Origin: Flavobacteriaceae bacterium
GTDB lineage: Bacteria; Bacteroidota; Bacteroidia; Flavobacteriales; Flavobacteriaceae
Direction of reading: 5' to 3'
Assembly: GCA_024635765.1 (NCBI GenBank)
Contig: JAGXIE010000083.1
Span: 1-37,619, forward strand
DNA length: 37,619 nt
In this document: positions 26,478 to 34,252 of the stretch, piece by piece
Position numbering within the stretch: position 1 is the stretch's first letter
Layout: each line of letters opens with the position of its first letter
The notes under the pieces: generated by a model
Databases searched by the model: none
What the model was told of the DNA's origin: nothing
The model's input: the letters and a program-made list of their open reading frames with translations, nothing else
Translations under genes and position numbers: made by a program

Positions 26478-27053
26478 TTATTCTTCAGTGGGAGGTAGCA
26501 ACACTTTGTCTATAATGTGCACAATACCGTTACCTGCTGGAACGCTAGCAATGATTCTTGCACCACCTATCATCGGCTCGCCATCTATTACCTCTATCTT
26601 TAAGTACTGATTATTAGCCTGTCCCAGTTTATTAAATTTCTTTAAAAATTCTTTAGAGTAGTTGCCAGGAGTTACATGGTATTTTAAAATATTGGCCAAA
26701 GCATTCTTGTTTTCTGGTTTTAGCAAATTATCTAAAGCTCCTTCTGGCAATGCGGCAAAGGCTTCATTTGTAGGTGCAAAAACCATTAAAGGTCCTGCAT
26801 TTACTAATACATTTTCCAGTTCAGCTGCTTGCACTGCAGCAACAAGTGTCGTGTGGTCTTTTGAACCCATAGCGATTTGCAAAACATTTGGTTTTGCAAC
26901 GTCACCTTCAATAAAGGCTTGACCTTGTCTTTCTTCAGTTTGATTGTTAACAGATGATTCTGTCGATTCATTGTCTTGTTTAGTCTCGTTTTTACATCCA
27001 ATAAATAGTATTAACAGTAAAATACTAAACACTAGTTTTATGTTGATTTTCAT
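26478..27053 (-). CDS. Fasciclin-domain lipoprotein of the nos operon
   Basis: The 191-residue protein has a lipobox (LFIGC, Cys20), a Ser/Thr/Glu-rich linker and one fasciclin (FAS1) domain. The FAS1 H1 and H2 boxes appear as LMVFAPTNEAFAALP and NGIVHIIDKVLLPP, with YHVTPGNYS between them. FAS1 domains mediate protein or surface interactions and have no known enzymatic activity. Encoded 27 bases upstream of nosZ and 10 bases after the cytochrome c gene, it may dock the envelope N2O-reducing complex or its donor (inference). Confidence 0.85.
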   Translation of the reverse strand: MKINIKLVFSILLLILFIGCKNETKQDNESTESSVNNQTEERQGQAFIEGDVAKPNVLQIAMGSKDHTTLVAAVQAAELENVLVNAGPLMVFAPTNEAFAALPEGALDNLLKPENKNALANILKYHVTPGNYSKEFLKKFNKLGQANNQYLKIEVIDGEPMIGGARIIASVPAGNGIVHIIDKVLLPPTEE

Positions 27054-27063
27054 AGGATTATTG

Positions 27064-27567
27064 TTATTTTAATGTTCTAAAATATTCTAATACGGCTCTG
27101 GCTTCTTCTTCAGTTAAATTTTGATTAGCCATTGGAGAGCCATTGAATTCCATTAGTAATTCTTTTGCTAAGGGGTCTTTTTGAACCATTTCTTCTGGAT
27201 TTAGAATCATATTCATGATCCATTCTGGAGTTCTACGTTCTAAAACTCCAGTTGGTGCTGGACCGATAAATTTTTTGTCCGGTCTATGGCATGCCATACA
27301 CATTTTTTTGTACACCTCAGCTCCATGTGATGCCATTGTTTGGTCAATCTCTGGCGCAAGTGTAACAGACTCAATAGGTCCAACTCCTTTGTTGGTCAAA
27401 TCCACCCTTTCAGAAGCTGGCGTGCCAGTTTCTACTTTAGTTTCAACTGATTTTTCAGTTGATTCTTTTTTCTCATATGAGAAAGATTCCTTCTTCTCTT
27501 CTTTGCCTCCACAACTTATAAGCATAGATATTGCAAATACAGCCAAAATGTTTAGTGATTTCTTCAT
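27064..27567 (-). CDS. Cytochrome c lipoprotein, probable electron donor to NosZ
   Basis: The 167-residue protein has a lipobox (MLISC, Cys19), a charged linker of about 55 residues, and one class I cytochrome c domain with C90-M-A-C93-H94 and the probable distal Met in GSPMANQNLT. As first gene of the nos operon it most likely passes electrons from the quinol or cytochrome pool to the CuA site of NosZ, like NosC proteins of other clade II clusters. The gene follows a promoter with Fnr- and Rrf2-type sites. Confidence 0.88.
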   Translation of the reverse strand: MKKSLNILAVFAISMLISCGGKEEKKESFSYEKKESTEKSVETKVETGTPASERVDLTNKGVGPIESVTLAPEIDQTMASHGAEVYKKMCMACHRPDKKFIGPAPTGVLERRTPEWIMNMILNPEEMVQKDPLAKELLMEFNGSPMANQNLTEEEARAVLEYFRTLK

Positions 27568-27628
27568 GTTATTTAATTAGTTTTTATCGATTCATAATCT
27601 ATAAGTGATAATTCAAATGAGTAGTTAA

Positions 27629-27644
27629 AAGATATTTATATCTA
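27629..27644 (-). promoter_or_regulatory. Rrf2-type operator 2 of the nos operon
   Basis: The dyad AAGATA-TTTA-TATCTA contains a perfect 14-base palindrome (27630-27643). It lies just downstream of the predicted start site (about 27650), where a bound repressor would block early elongation. Its centre is 76 bp from operator 1, close to seven helical turns. Confidence 0.6.
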
Positions 27645-27656
27645 AATTATCACTAA

Positions 27657-27700
27657 CAAAATTAGACTCTATTCGTTGAAAAAAACATGATAAATATCAT
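27657..27700 (-). promoter_or_regulatory. Fnr/Crp-type activated promoter of the nos operon
   Basis: The dyad ATGAT-AAAT-ATCAT at 27687-27700 is perfectly palindromic in both half-sites. The -7 element is TAATTTTG on the minus strand (27664-27657). Dyad centre to the G is 36.5 bp, identical to ccoI, ccoS and hemN. The predicted leader before the cytochrome c gene is about 80 bases. Confidence 0.8.
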
Positions 27701-27704
27701 ATTT

Positions 27705-27720
27705 AGGACATTTTTATCCT
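27705..27720 (-). promoter_or_regulatory. Rrf2-type operator 1 of the nos operon
   Basis: The dyad AGGACA-TTTT-TATCCT is immediately upstream of the Fnr-type dyad (centres 19 bp apart). It shares half-sites with those at rrf2 and ric, linking the nos operon to the same regulator. Confidence 0.65.
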
Positions 27721-27753
27721 ATTTAATAGTTGAGATAGTTCTATTCTTAAATT

Positions 27754-27780
27754 AAAAAAGCCGAACAAATGTTCGGCTTT
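27754..27780 (-). terminator. Terminator of the UspA gene
   Basis: Perfect 10-bp stem AAAGCCGAAC/GTTCGGCTTT (27757-27766/27771-27780), loop AAAT on the plus strand. On the minus strand the stem is followed by a run of T. It ends the usp transcript 42 bases past the stop and insulates the nos promoter. Confidence 0.9.
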
Positions 27781-27821
27781 AATTTTGCATTAAAATTTTA
27801 CATCTGATATGATTCGATTTA

Positions 27822-28655
27822 CTAAATTTTAAAAGTCATAACTGGTAAATCAGAATGATTTGCTAAATCTTCTGAAATACTTCCTTCGAAGAAATGTGCC
27901 AAGCCTTTTCTTCCATGAGTTGGGATTACGATTAAATCAGCATCGATTTTTTTTGCGAAGACCAAAATTCCCCGTTCTACTGATACCTCTGAAATATAGT
28001 TCACAGCATTCATTCTGTTTAAGTTTCCATCTGCACTATGCAAAAAATCTGTCATTGTTTTTTCCATTTCCGAAGAGCTCTTAAATTTTTCTCCTGGAAC
28101 ATTAACATATAACAAATGCATTTCAGAACCAAAAGTGGCTAACAATTTAGAAGCATTTATATAAGGTTTTACTGCTTCATCAGAAAAATCACTGGCAAAA
28201 ACAACAATATTGTAATCCATTGCTTTAGGTTTGTTTTTAATAACCAAAACGGGAATTTCAGAATGTCTAACAACCTTTTCGGTATTAGAACCAACAAATA
28301 TTTCACTGAACCCACTTGTGCCATGTGATCCCATTACAACTAGATCGGCGTTATGCTCTTTAACTACTTTACTGACTTCGCTAAAAACTTTAAAATGTTT
28401 AACTATAGGTATGACATCAACTCCTTCTAAATAATCTTTTTCCAAAAAACTATCAAATTTTTGCTCTGCAAGTTTTAAGAAAAATACAGCTTTCGCATTT
28501 TGCTCATTATCACTATTAATCAACATAGAATCAGAAATTTCCAACATATGCAAAGCCAAGATTTGAGAGTTGTTTTTCTTTGCCAGTATGGACGCAGCCT
28601 CAAGAGCATATTCTGAATGTTTCGAAAAGTCGATGGGTACAATTATTTTTTTCAT
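27822..28655 (-). CDS. Tandem UspA-domain universal stress protein
   Basis: The 277-residue protein has two UspA domains. The first runs from MKKIIVPIDFSKHSEYALE to about residue 145, with the nucleotide-binding GSHGTSGFSEIFVGSNTEKVV loop. The second runs from NIVVFASDFSDEAVKP to the end, with a matching loop PTHGRKGLAHFFEGSISEDL. Both G-2X-G-9X-G(S/T) loops suggest ATP binding. Its role is not specific from sequence, but such proteins accompany anaerobic or microaerobic gene sets. It may be co-transcribed with hemN, since no terminator or promoter is clear in the 103-base gap. Confidence 0.88.
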   Translation of the reverse strand: MKKIIVPIDFSKHSEYALEAASILAKKNNSQILALHMLEISDSMLINSDNEQNAKAVFFLKLAEQKFDSFLEKDYLEGVDVIPIVKHFKVFSEVSKVVKEHNADLVVMGSHGTSGFSEIFVGSNTEKVVRHSEIPVLVIKNKPKAMDYNIVVFASDFSDEAVKPYINASKLLATFGSEMHLLYVNVPGEKFKSSSEMEKTMTDFLHSADGNLNRMNAVNYISEVSVERGILVFAKKIDADLIVIPTHGRKGLAHFFEGSISEDLANHSDLPVMTFKI

Positions 28656-28758
28656 TTGATATAAATTTTAAGGTGACATTAATTTCTCCACATTAAAGTA
28701 AACATTTTAATAGATAAACACAAATAGAATAACAGATTTAGAGTTTAATTAACACGTA

Positions 28759-30123
28759 TTAAACTGTCATTGAAAACAATCGTGTTTCAGGCTTTTTCCT
28801 TTGTAATAGCAAGTCAAACGCCATACATACATTTCTAACATATGGCTTTCCTTTATTTGTTATTTTTAAGGTATGCAAATTAATTTCAATCAATCCATCA
28901 ACTTCCATTTCTTCCAATTCTGATGCAATTTCCGAAAGTTCATCCAAAAACAAATGAGGAGAACTCCAAGAGGTTTGAAATTGACACATTAAATTTAGGA
29001 TATGCTTTCTTATGATCAAATCTTCCGAATTCAAAATATGCCCTCTATAAACAGGAAGGATATTCTCTTTCAATAAATGATTGTACTCTTCAATATTTTT
29101 TACATTTTGAGCAAAACCATACCAGCTATCACTAATTGCTGATACCCCAAGCCCAATCATCATTTGTGTTTTTGAAGAAGTATATCCCATGAAATTCCGA
29201 TGTAACTCCTTTTTTTCAATTGATTTATATAAAGCATCTGTTTGAAGTGCAAAATGGTCCATACCTATTTCATTGTAACCAGCTTCTGACAATAATTGTT
29301 TTCCAATTTCATATTGAATTCTCTTCACATCCGCTGCAGGTAGATCTTCGTCTCTAAACCCACGTTGTCCATTTCCTTTTAACCAAGGCACATGTGCATA
29401 GCTGTAAAAGGCAATTCTATCTGGGCGCAGCAAATTCGTTTTTTCGATTGTTGCTTTGACATGTTCTTTTGTTTGAAACGGTAAACCAAAAATGATGTCA
29501 TGTCCTATTGAAGTGTATCCTATTTGACGAGCCGAATCTGTAACTCTTTTCACATTTTCAAAAGGTTGCACACGATGAATTGCTTTTTGAACGGTTTCAT
29601 TATAATCCTGAACGCCAAAACTGACGCGTCTAAAACCTAAATCATAGAGAGATTTAAGATGTTGATATGTTGTATTATTTGGATGTCCTTCAAAACTAAA
29701 TTCATAACCATCCATAAGTGTCGCTCTTCTCAAGATACCCTCGATCAATTGCTTAAGGTTTTCCGGAGAAAAAAAAGTAGGTGTTCCACCACCAAGATGT
29801 AATTCTTTAATATTTGGTTTTTCGTCAAATAAATTGCAATATAAATCCCATTCCTTCAGAACCGCGTCAATGTACGGAAGTTCAACTTCATGTCTTTTTG
29901 TGATTCGTTTATGGCAACCACAGAATGTGCACAAACTTTCACAAAATGGTAGATGAATGTATATACTCATACCTTCTTTATCATTACTTTCTTTAAATGA
30001 TTGAATAAGTGTACCTGTCCATTTCTTTAAAGAGAATGAATCATTGTTCCAGTAAGGAACAGTAGGATAGCTGGTATATCTTGGACCAGCAACATTATAT
30101 TTTTGAATTAAATAATTACCCAT
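28759..30123 (-). CDS. hemN: HemN, oxygen-independent coproporphyrinogen III dehydrogenase
   Basis: The 454-residue radical SAM enzyme converts coproporphyrinogen III to protoporphyrinogen IX without O2, needed for haem synthesis under the low-oxygen conditions in which cbb3 and NosZ work. The [4Fe-4S]/SAM motif is C61-E-S-L-C65-T-F-C68-G-C70; the extra Cys70 is typical of true HemN. The N-terminal NVAGPRYTSYPTVPYW, HLGGGTPTFF and GFRRVSFGVQD are also HemN-type, unlike the HemW chaperone family. Its promoter has the Fnr-type dyad at the same spacing as cco and nos. Confidence 0.94.
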   Translation of the reverse strand: MGNYLIQKYNVAGPRYTSYPTVPYWNNDSFSLKKWTGTLIQSFKESNDKEGMSIYIHLPFCESLCTFCGCHKRITKRHEVELPYIDAVLKEWDLYCNLFDEKPNIKELHLGGGTPTFFSPENLKQLIEGILRRATLMDGYEFSFEGHPNNTTYQHLKSLYDLGFRRVSFGVQDYNETVQKAIHRVQPFENVKRVTDSARQIGYTSIGHDIIFGLPFQTKEHVKATIEKTNLLRPDRIAFYSYAHVPWLKGNGQRGFRDEDLPAADVKRIQYEIGKQLLSEAGYNEIGMDHFALQTDALYKSIEKKELHRNFMGYTSSKTQMMIGLGVSAISDSWYGFAQNVKNIEEYNHLLKENILPVYRGHILNSEDLIIRKHILNLMCQFQTSWSSPHLFLDELSEIASELEEMEVDGLIEINLHTLKITNKGKPYVRNVCMAFDLLLQRKKPETRLFSMTV

Positions 30124-30141
30124 GTTTTATCTTGCTTGAAT

Positions 30142-30185
30142 CAAAATTATGTGATATGCGGTATAATAAATATGATATAAGTCAT
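30142..30185 (-). promoter_or_regulatory. Fnr/Crp-type activated promoter of hemN
   Basis: The dyad ATGAT-ATAA-GTCAT is at 30172-30185 and the minus-strand -7 element TAATTTTG at 30149-30142. Centre to G is again 36.5 bp. The predicted start is near 30137, giving a leader of about 15 bases. Confidence 0.78.
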
Positions 30186-30285
30186 GCTCCGGTTTTTAAT
30201 ATCACTATTTTAGAGGAAGAATTTGCAATGAAGAATGAAGCAAATTAGTAGTAACTTTATTACATAATTAATTAAAACAAAACGA

Positions 30286-30885
30286 ATGAAACGAATGCTT
30301 TTTATGCTCGCAATTTTTACAATGATCATAGGCACTTCTTGTAAAAATGATAAGAAAGATGAACCTAAATCAAACGAATCGACTGAAATGACAGATTCTG
30401 AAAATCAAACATCCGAGATGGATTCTAAAGAAGAAAATAAGGTGCAAGTAACTTTAGAGTCTAAAAGCGGTAGTTCTGTTTCTGGCTCTGCAGTATTTAC
30501 ACAAGAAGACAATGTTGTAAAGATGGTTGTAGTTGTTGATGGATTAAGTGAAGGAACACACGCTATTCACTTACACGAAAAAGCTGACTGCTCTTCTGCG
30601 GATGGTACATCTGCGGGAGGACACTGGAACCCCACAAACCAACCACATGGAAAATGGGGAAGTCCCGATGGGTTCCATTTAGGCGATATAGGCAACTTAA
30701 ATGCCAACGCTAACGGAAAAGCGACCATCACCATGACTACTGATAAGTGGTGTATCGGTTGCGGTGATACCAACAAAGATATATTAGGTAAAGCAATAAT
30801 TGTACATCAAGGCACCGATGACTTCAAAACGCAGCCTACAGGTGACGCTGGTGGACGTGTAAGTTGTGGTGGTATTATCCAATAA
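30286..30885 (+). CDS. sodC: Cu/Zn superoxide dismutase lipoprotein
   Basis: The 199-residue envelope enzyme dismutates superoxide. It has a lipobox (IIGTSC, Cys19) and a Ser/Glu-rich linker of about 35 residues. Metal ligands are visible in HAIHLHEKADC (H95, H97), GGHWNP (H113), QPHG (H121), GFHLGD (H131, D134) and AIIVHQGTDD (H174). The structural disulfide is probably C102-C194 (GRVSCGG). An extra pair C156-x-x-C159 (KWCIGCGD) lies in an insert before the H174 strand and is not part of the standard fold. No Fnr or Rrf2 dyad was seen upstream. Confidence 0.93.
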   Translation: MKRMLFMLAIFTMIIGTSCKNDKKDEPKSNESTEMTDSENQTSEMDSKEENKVQVTLESKSGSSVSGSAVFTQEDNVVKMVVVVDGLSEGTHAIHLHEKADCSSADGTSAGGHWNPTNQPHGKWGSPDGFHLGDIGNLNANANGKATITMTTDKWCIGCGDTNKDILGKAIIVHQGTDDFKTQPTGDAGGRVSCGGIIQ

Positions 30886-30912
30886 AAAACAAACATCAAT
30901 AATATAATGATA

Positions 30913-30937
30913 AGCCTCTCCTCGGAGTGGCTTTTTT
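30913..30937 (+). terminator. Terminator after sodC
   Basis: The stem AGCCTCTC (30913-30920)/GAGTGGCT (30925-30932) has one T-T mismatch and loop CTCG, followed by six T. It lies 28 bases after the stop codon and separates sodC from the sigma factor gene. Confidence 0.8.
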
Positions 30938-30981
30938 CATATTATTATAATTCTTACATTTAGCGTATTCAAAAAAGTTAT

Positions 30982-31512
30982 ATGCAATTAGAATTATTAG
31001 TCGAAAAATTTCAGAAAAAGGATCAAAAAGCGTTCGAAGAACTTTACAATATGTATGGTGATAGTATGCAAGGGGTCATTTACAATATTGTTAGAGATAA
31101 AGATACCGCTGAAGAAATAATGCAAGATGTATTTATTAAAGCTTGGAACAATTCGGCAAGTTACTCGCCTTCAAAGGGTCGGTTTTTCACTTGGATTTTA
31201 AATATTGCGCGAAACGCGGCGATAGATAAGACAAGATCTAAAGCATTTAAAAACTCTAGAAAAAACCTTGATGCGGATTATTTCGTAGATATTTTACAAA
31301 CCAGTGAGAGTTTGGATGATCAAACGAATTCAATAGGAATAAAAAAATTCGTCGAAAAACTAGCCAAAAAATGTATCGAGGTCATTGAGCTACTATATTT
31401 TAAAGGGTATACACAACAAGAAGCTTCAGAAGCTCTTGATATGCCGATAGGTACAGTTAAGACTCGCAACAGAAATTGCATAAAAGAATTAAGAACTTAC
31501 GTTTTAGAATAA
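30982..31512 (+). CDS. ECF sigma factor, SigK-like, paired with RskA-type anti-sigma
   Basis: The 176-residue sigma-70 family factor has region 2 at about residues 15-85 (AFEELYNMYG, DKDTAEEIMQDVFIKAWNN, FFTWILNIARNAAID) and region 4 at about 120-174 (CIEVIELLYFKGYTQQEASEALDMPIGTVKTR). The stop codon abuts the ATG of the anti-sigma gene at 31513. By the known logic of SigK/RskA pairs, release from the membrane protein would activate the factor. Its targets are unknown; no copy of a distinctive promoter motif was seen in its own upstream region. Confidence 0.92.
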   Translation: MQLELLVEKFQKKDQKAFEELYNMYGDSMQGVIYNIVRDKDTAEEIMQDVFIKAWNNSASYSPSKGRFFTWILNIARNAAIDKTRSKAFKNSRKNLDADYFVDILQTSESLDDQTNSIGIKKFVEKLAKKCIEVIELLYFKGYTQQEASEALDMPIGTVKTRNRNCIKELRTYVLE

Positions 31513-32325
31513 ATGGATATAAATGCATACATAGATTCTGGAATATTAGAGCTTTACGTGGCTGGTGTGCTCTCTGAATCAGAAAATCAAGAAGTGTACG
31601 AACTGATGTCAAAACATCCTGAAATACTTCAAGAAGTTTTAGAGATAGAAGCTTCAGTTATTAAATTGACAGCAGCTACATCTAGTGGAAATAAATCTAG
31701 AGCACTAACTCTTATTAAGGAAAAGCTTCTTTTCAAAAAAGAAGCTAAAGAAACCAAGGTTGTAACTTTAGAAAAACCGAAACACAATTGGCTGACCTAT
31801 TCTGGATGGGCAGCAGCCATCATATTAGGCTTCGGTTTATATTGGACCTTAAATCAAAACAACGAATTACAATCTGATTTGCAGACTGTGGAAATAGAAC
31901 GATCCTATTTAGAAACGCAAATTGCTGAAGCCAGAACAGATTTGGAGGCTAACAAAAAACTATTAAGTGTTTTACGTGATAAAGATATCATTGCTGTTCC
32001 TCTTGGAGGACAGGGAAATTTTGCTAACACATATGCTAAAGTTTATTGGAGCAAAGAGAACAATGAGATTTATGTAGATGCACAGGGACTCCCATCTCCT
32101 CCTCCAGGAAAAGTGTATCAAGTCTGGTCTTTAAAATTGAGTCCTTTGACTCCTGTTAGTTTAGGAACTATCGATAATTTTATGCAAGACGAAAATAAAA
32201 TCTTTGAGATACAAAACCTAAATGAAAGCGAAGCATTTGGTATTACACTTGAACCAGCCGGCGGAAGTGAATCACCAACAATGGAACAATTGTATACATT
32301 AGGAGTTGTTGCCGCTACGCCATAG
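31513..32325 (+). CDS. RskA-like anti-sigma-K factor
   Basis: The 270-residue single-pass protein has a cytoplasmic anti-sigma part (about residues 1-92; LELYVAGVLSESENQEVYEL is a zinc-less RskA-type N-terminus), one membrane helix at about 94-113 (WAAAIILGFGLYWTL), a coiled-coil stretch to about 155 and the periplasmic RskA domain (YQVWSLKLSPLTPVSLG, FGITLEPAGGSESPT). It should hold the adjacent sigma factor inactive until an envelope signal arrives. A terminator follows. Confidence 0.9.
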   Translation: MDINAYIDSGILELYVAGVLSESENQEVYELMSKHPEILQEVLEIEASVIKLTAATSSGNKSRALTLIKEKLLFKKEAKETKVVTLEKPKHNWLTYSGWAAAIILGFGLYWTLNQNNELQSDLQTVEIERSYLETQIAEARTDLEANKKLLSVLRDKDIIAVPLGGQGNFANTYAKVYWSKENNEIYVDAQGLPSPPPGKVYQVWSLKLSPLTPVSLGTIDNFMQDENKIFEIQNLNESEAFGITLEPAGGSESPTMEQLYTLGVVAATP

Positions 32326-32353
32326 CAAGACAAACTTCTACTTATAAACAATA

Positions 32354-32382
32354 AAAAGCATCAATCTCAAATTGATGCTTTT
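32354..32382 (+). terminator. Terminator after the anti-sigma gene
   Basis: Perfect stem AAGCATCAAT/ATTGATGCTT (32356-32365/32371-32380), loop CTCAA, extended by AA and TT. It lies 28 bases after the stop codon. The remaining spacer to 32592 shows no further gene. Confidence 0.9.
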
Positions 32383-32592
32383 CATATTGATTTTAAATCA
32401 AATGTCAACATTATTTAGTAGTTTGAAAACATATTTTGGAATATCTGTGGAGCTATATGCAATCTAAAAATCAACTGCAGAAATCTCTTGGATTCTAGAG
32501 ACGCTATGAAAAATGTTCGTTTTCAGCATACAACTAATCTTTGTGACCATTTTATTATACTTCATTAAAAAATCTCCTTTCATTTTTCCTAC

Positions 32593-32600
32593 TATCTTTG
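32593..32600 (+). promoter_or_regulatory. -7 promoter element of the DEAD-box gene
   Basis: TATCTTTG is a perfect TAnnTTTG element 15 bases before the ATG at 32616, giving a leader of only about 8 bases. No convincing TTTG -33 element lies at the usual distance. Confidence 0.55.
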
Positions 32601-32615
32601 TATCAAATTATATCG

Positions 32616-33851
32616 ATGTCATTCAAAGATTTACACCTAAACAAACCGATTCTTAAAGCCATTGAGGAAGCCGGCTATGATGAACCCACTTTAATCCAAG
32701 AAAAAACCATTCCGTTGGTATTGGATAAAAAAGATGTCATTGCTTCGGCACAAACTGGCACTGGAAAAACTGCAGCTTTTGCTTTACCGATCTTACAATT
32801 GCTTTATGACAAACAAGACGCTCCAAAAAAAGGGAAGAAAATTAGAGCCCTAATTGTAAGTCCTACGCGTGAGTTAGCGGTGCAAATAAATGCAAATTTC
32901 AAAACCTATGCGAAGCACACCAACCTTCGTTCGGCAGTCATTTTCGGTGGTACAGGAATTGAACCTCAAATAAACATTCTTAAAAAAGGCGTCGATATCG
33001 TTGTTGCAACACCTGGTAGACTTCTCGATTTGCATAAGCAAGATTTACTAAATCTCGATTTTATTGAAATTTTAGTTCTTGACGAGGCAGATTTAATGCT
33101 CGATATGGGTTTTATTGACGACGTTAAAAAAATTGAACGTCTTTGCCCTGAAGACAAACAGATTTTATTATTTTCTGCCACGATGCCGTTCAAAGTCGAA
33201 GAATTAGCGAATACGATTTTAAAATCACCTGAACGAATCGAGGTCTCTCCTACCTCTTCTGCTGCAAAAAACGTGAGCCAAGTATTGTATTATGTGCCTA
33301 AACGTAACAAGATTGAATTGTGTTTACACTTATTGAGAAATACCATCAAAGGAAGTATCATTATCTTTAGACGTACAAAATTTGGTGTTGATAAACTTGA
33401 ACAAACCCTTCTAAAAAACGGCTATAAAGTAGAAACTATTCATGGTGATAAAACACAGAATGATAGGCAAACGGCTTTAAATAAATTCAAACATAAAGAA
33501 GCTAATATACTTGTGGCAACTGACGTTGCTGCACGTGGAATTGACATAAATGAATTGGACGCTGTTGTTAATTTTGACATGCCAAGCGTAGCAGAAACAT
33601 ATGTACACCGTATAGGACGAACTGGTCGTGCTGGAAACATGGGAATAGCCTATTCTCTATGTTCAGCAGATGAAAAAACCTATGTTAAGTCCATTCAACA
33701 ATTAATAAATGTGCAAATTCCTGTTGAAGAAGAACACCCATATCCATTAGATCCAAAAGAGAAACCTATTGTTCACAAAAAGCAAGGAAGTAAGTACAAA
33801 AAAGGTCGTAAAGGCGAAGGATCAAAAAAGAATAAAAAGCGTTGGTACTAG
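32616..33851 (+). CDS. DEAD-box RNA helicase, RhlE-like
   Basis: The 411-residue RNA helicase starts at ATG 32616 (MSFKDLHLNKPILKAIEEAG), in preference to an in-frame TTG at 32598 that overlaps the -7 element. The motifs are all present: Q-motif PTLIQEKTIP, AQTGTGKT (45-52), PTRELA, GGTGI, TPGRLLD, DEAD, SAT, then ARGID and HRIGRTGR. The basic tail (KKQGSKYKKGRKGEGSKKNKKRWY) binds RNA non-specifically and fits the RhlE group, which acts in ribosome assembly and RNA decay. Its stop overlaps the end of the opposite gene by 4 bases. Confidence 0.93.
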   Translation: MSFKDLHLNKPILKAIEEAGYDEPTLIQEKTIPLVLDKKDVIASAQTGTGKTAAFALPILQLLYDKQDAPKKGKKIRALIVSPTRELAVQINANFKTYAKHTNLRSAVIFGGTGIEPQINILKKGVDIVVATPGRLLDLHKQDLLNLDFIEILVLDEADLMLDMGFIDDVKKIERLCPEDKQILLFSATMPFKVEELANTILKSPERIEVSPTSSAAKNVSQVLYYVPKRNKIELCLHLLRNTIKGSIIIFRRTKFGVDKLEQTLLKNGYKVETIHGDKTQNDRQTALNKFKHKEANILVATDVAARGIDINELDAVVNFDMPSVAETYVHRIGRTGRAGNMGIAYSLCSADEKTYVKSIQQLINVQIPVEEEHPYPLDPKEKPIVHKKQGSKYKKGRKGEGSKKNKKRWY

Positions 33852-34252
33852 ATAGCCAGTCGTTTATCAAAATAATTTTTGAGAACAGGGATTTGTACCA
33901 GTAACATCAAAGCCAATAATCCAACACCATAAGCAGCGATTCTCGTCGTTTTCATTCCGCTGAATAACTTAGAGATTCTGTCTGTATTCAAATCTATATT
34001 GTTGAACCATCCTAAAGATTCTGGTTTAATGACAATGAAAATATAAATCATAAAAGCGATAAAACCAACTAAAATCAAAGCCCAAAAACGTTTTGAAATC
34101 AATGGATGGTAAGTTGTAACAGCGTTTTGTTTAGCCTTTTCAACTTGCATCATCACGTTGGCAGTAAAATCAAACGAGGGCGATTCTAACGAAACCTCAT
34201 TCATTACCTTATCCACAAAAGTTCCTAAATTTTTATCTTCGTTCTCTTTCAT
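33848..34252 (-). CDS. Small membrane protein, putative anti-sigma partner
   Basis: The 134-residue protein has a cytoplasmic N-terminus of about 55 residues and two membrane helices (about 56-74 and 105-123). Its start overlaps the end of the ECF sigma gene by 20 bases, so the two are probably translationally coupled. That arrangement and the soluble N-terminal domain in front of membrane helices suggest an anti-sigma function. I recognise no ZAS or RskA motif (no HxxxCxxC), so this is inference from position. Confidence 0.6.
   Translation of the reverse strand: MKENEDKNLGTFVDKVMNEVSLESPSFDFTANVMMQVEKAKQNAVTTYHPLISKRFWALILVGFIAFMIYIFIVIKPESLGWFNNIDLNTDRISKLFSGMKTTRIAAYGVGLLALMLLVQIPVLKNYFDKRLAI

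Noticed and set aside
28656-28758. A GTGAC half-site and TTGAT upstream of the UspA gene as another Fnr site
   Set aside because: No 5-4-5 dyad forms, and the half-site would place the -7 element inside the coding region.
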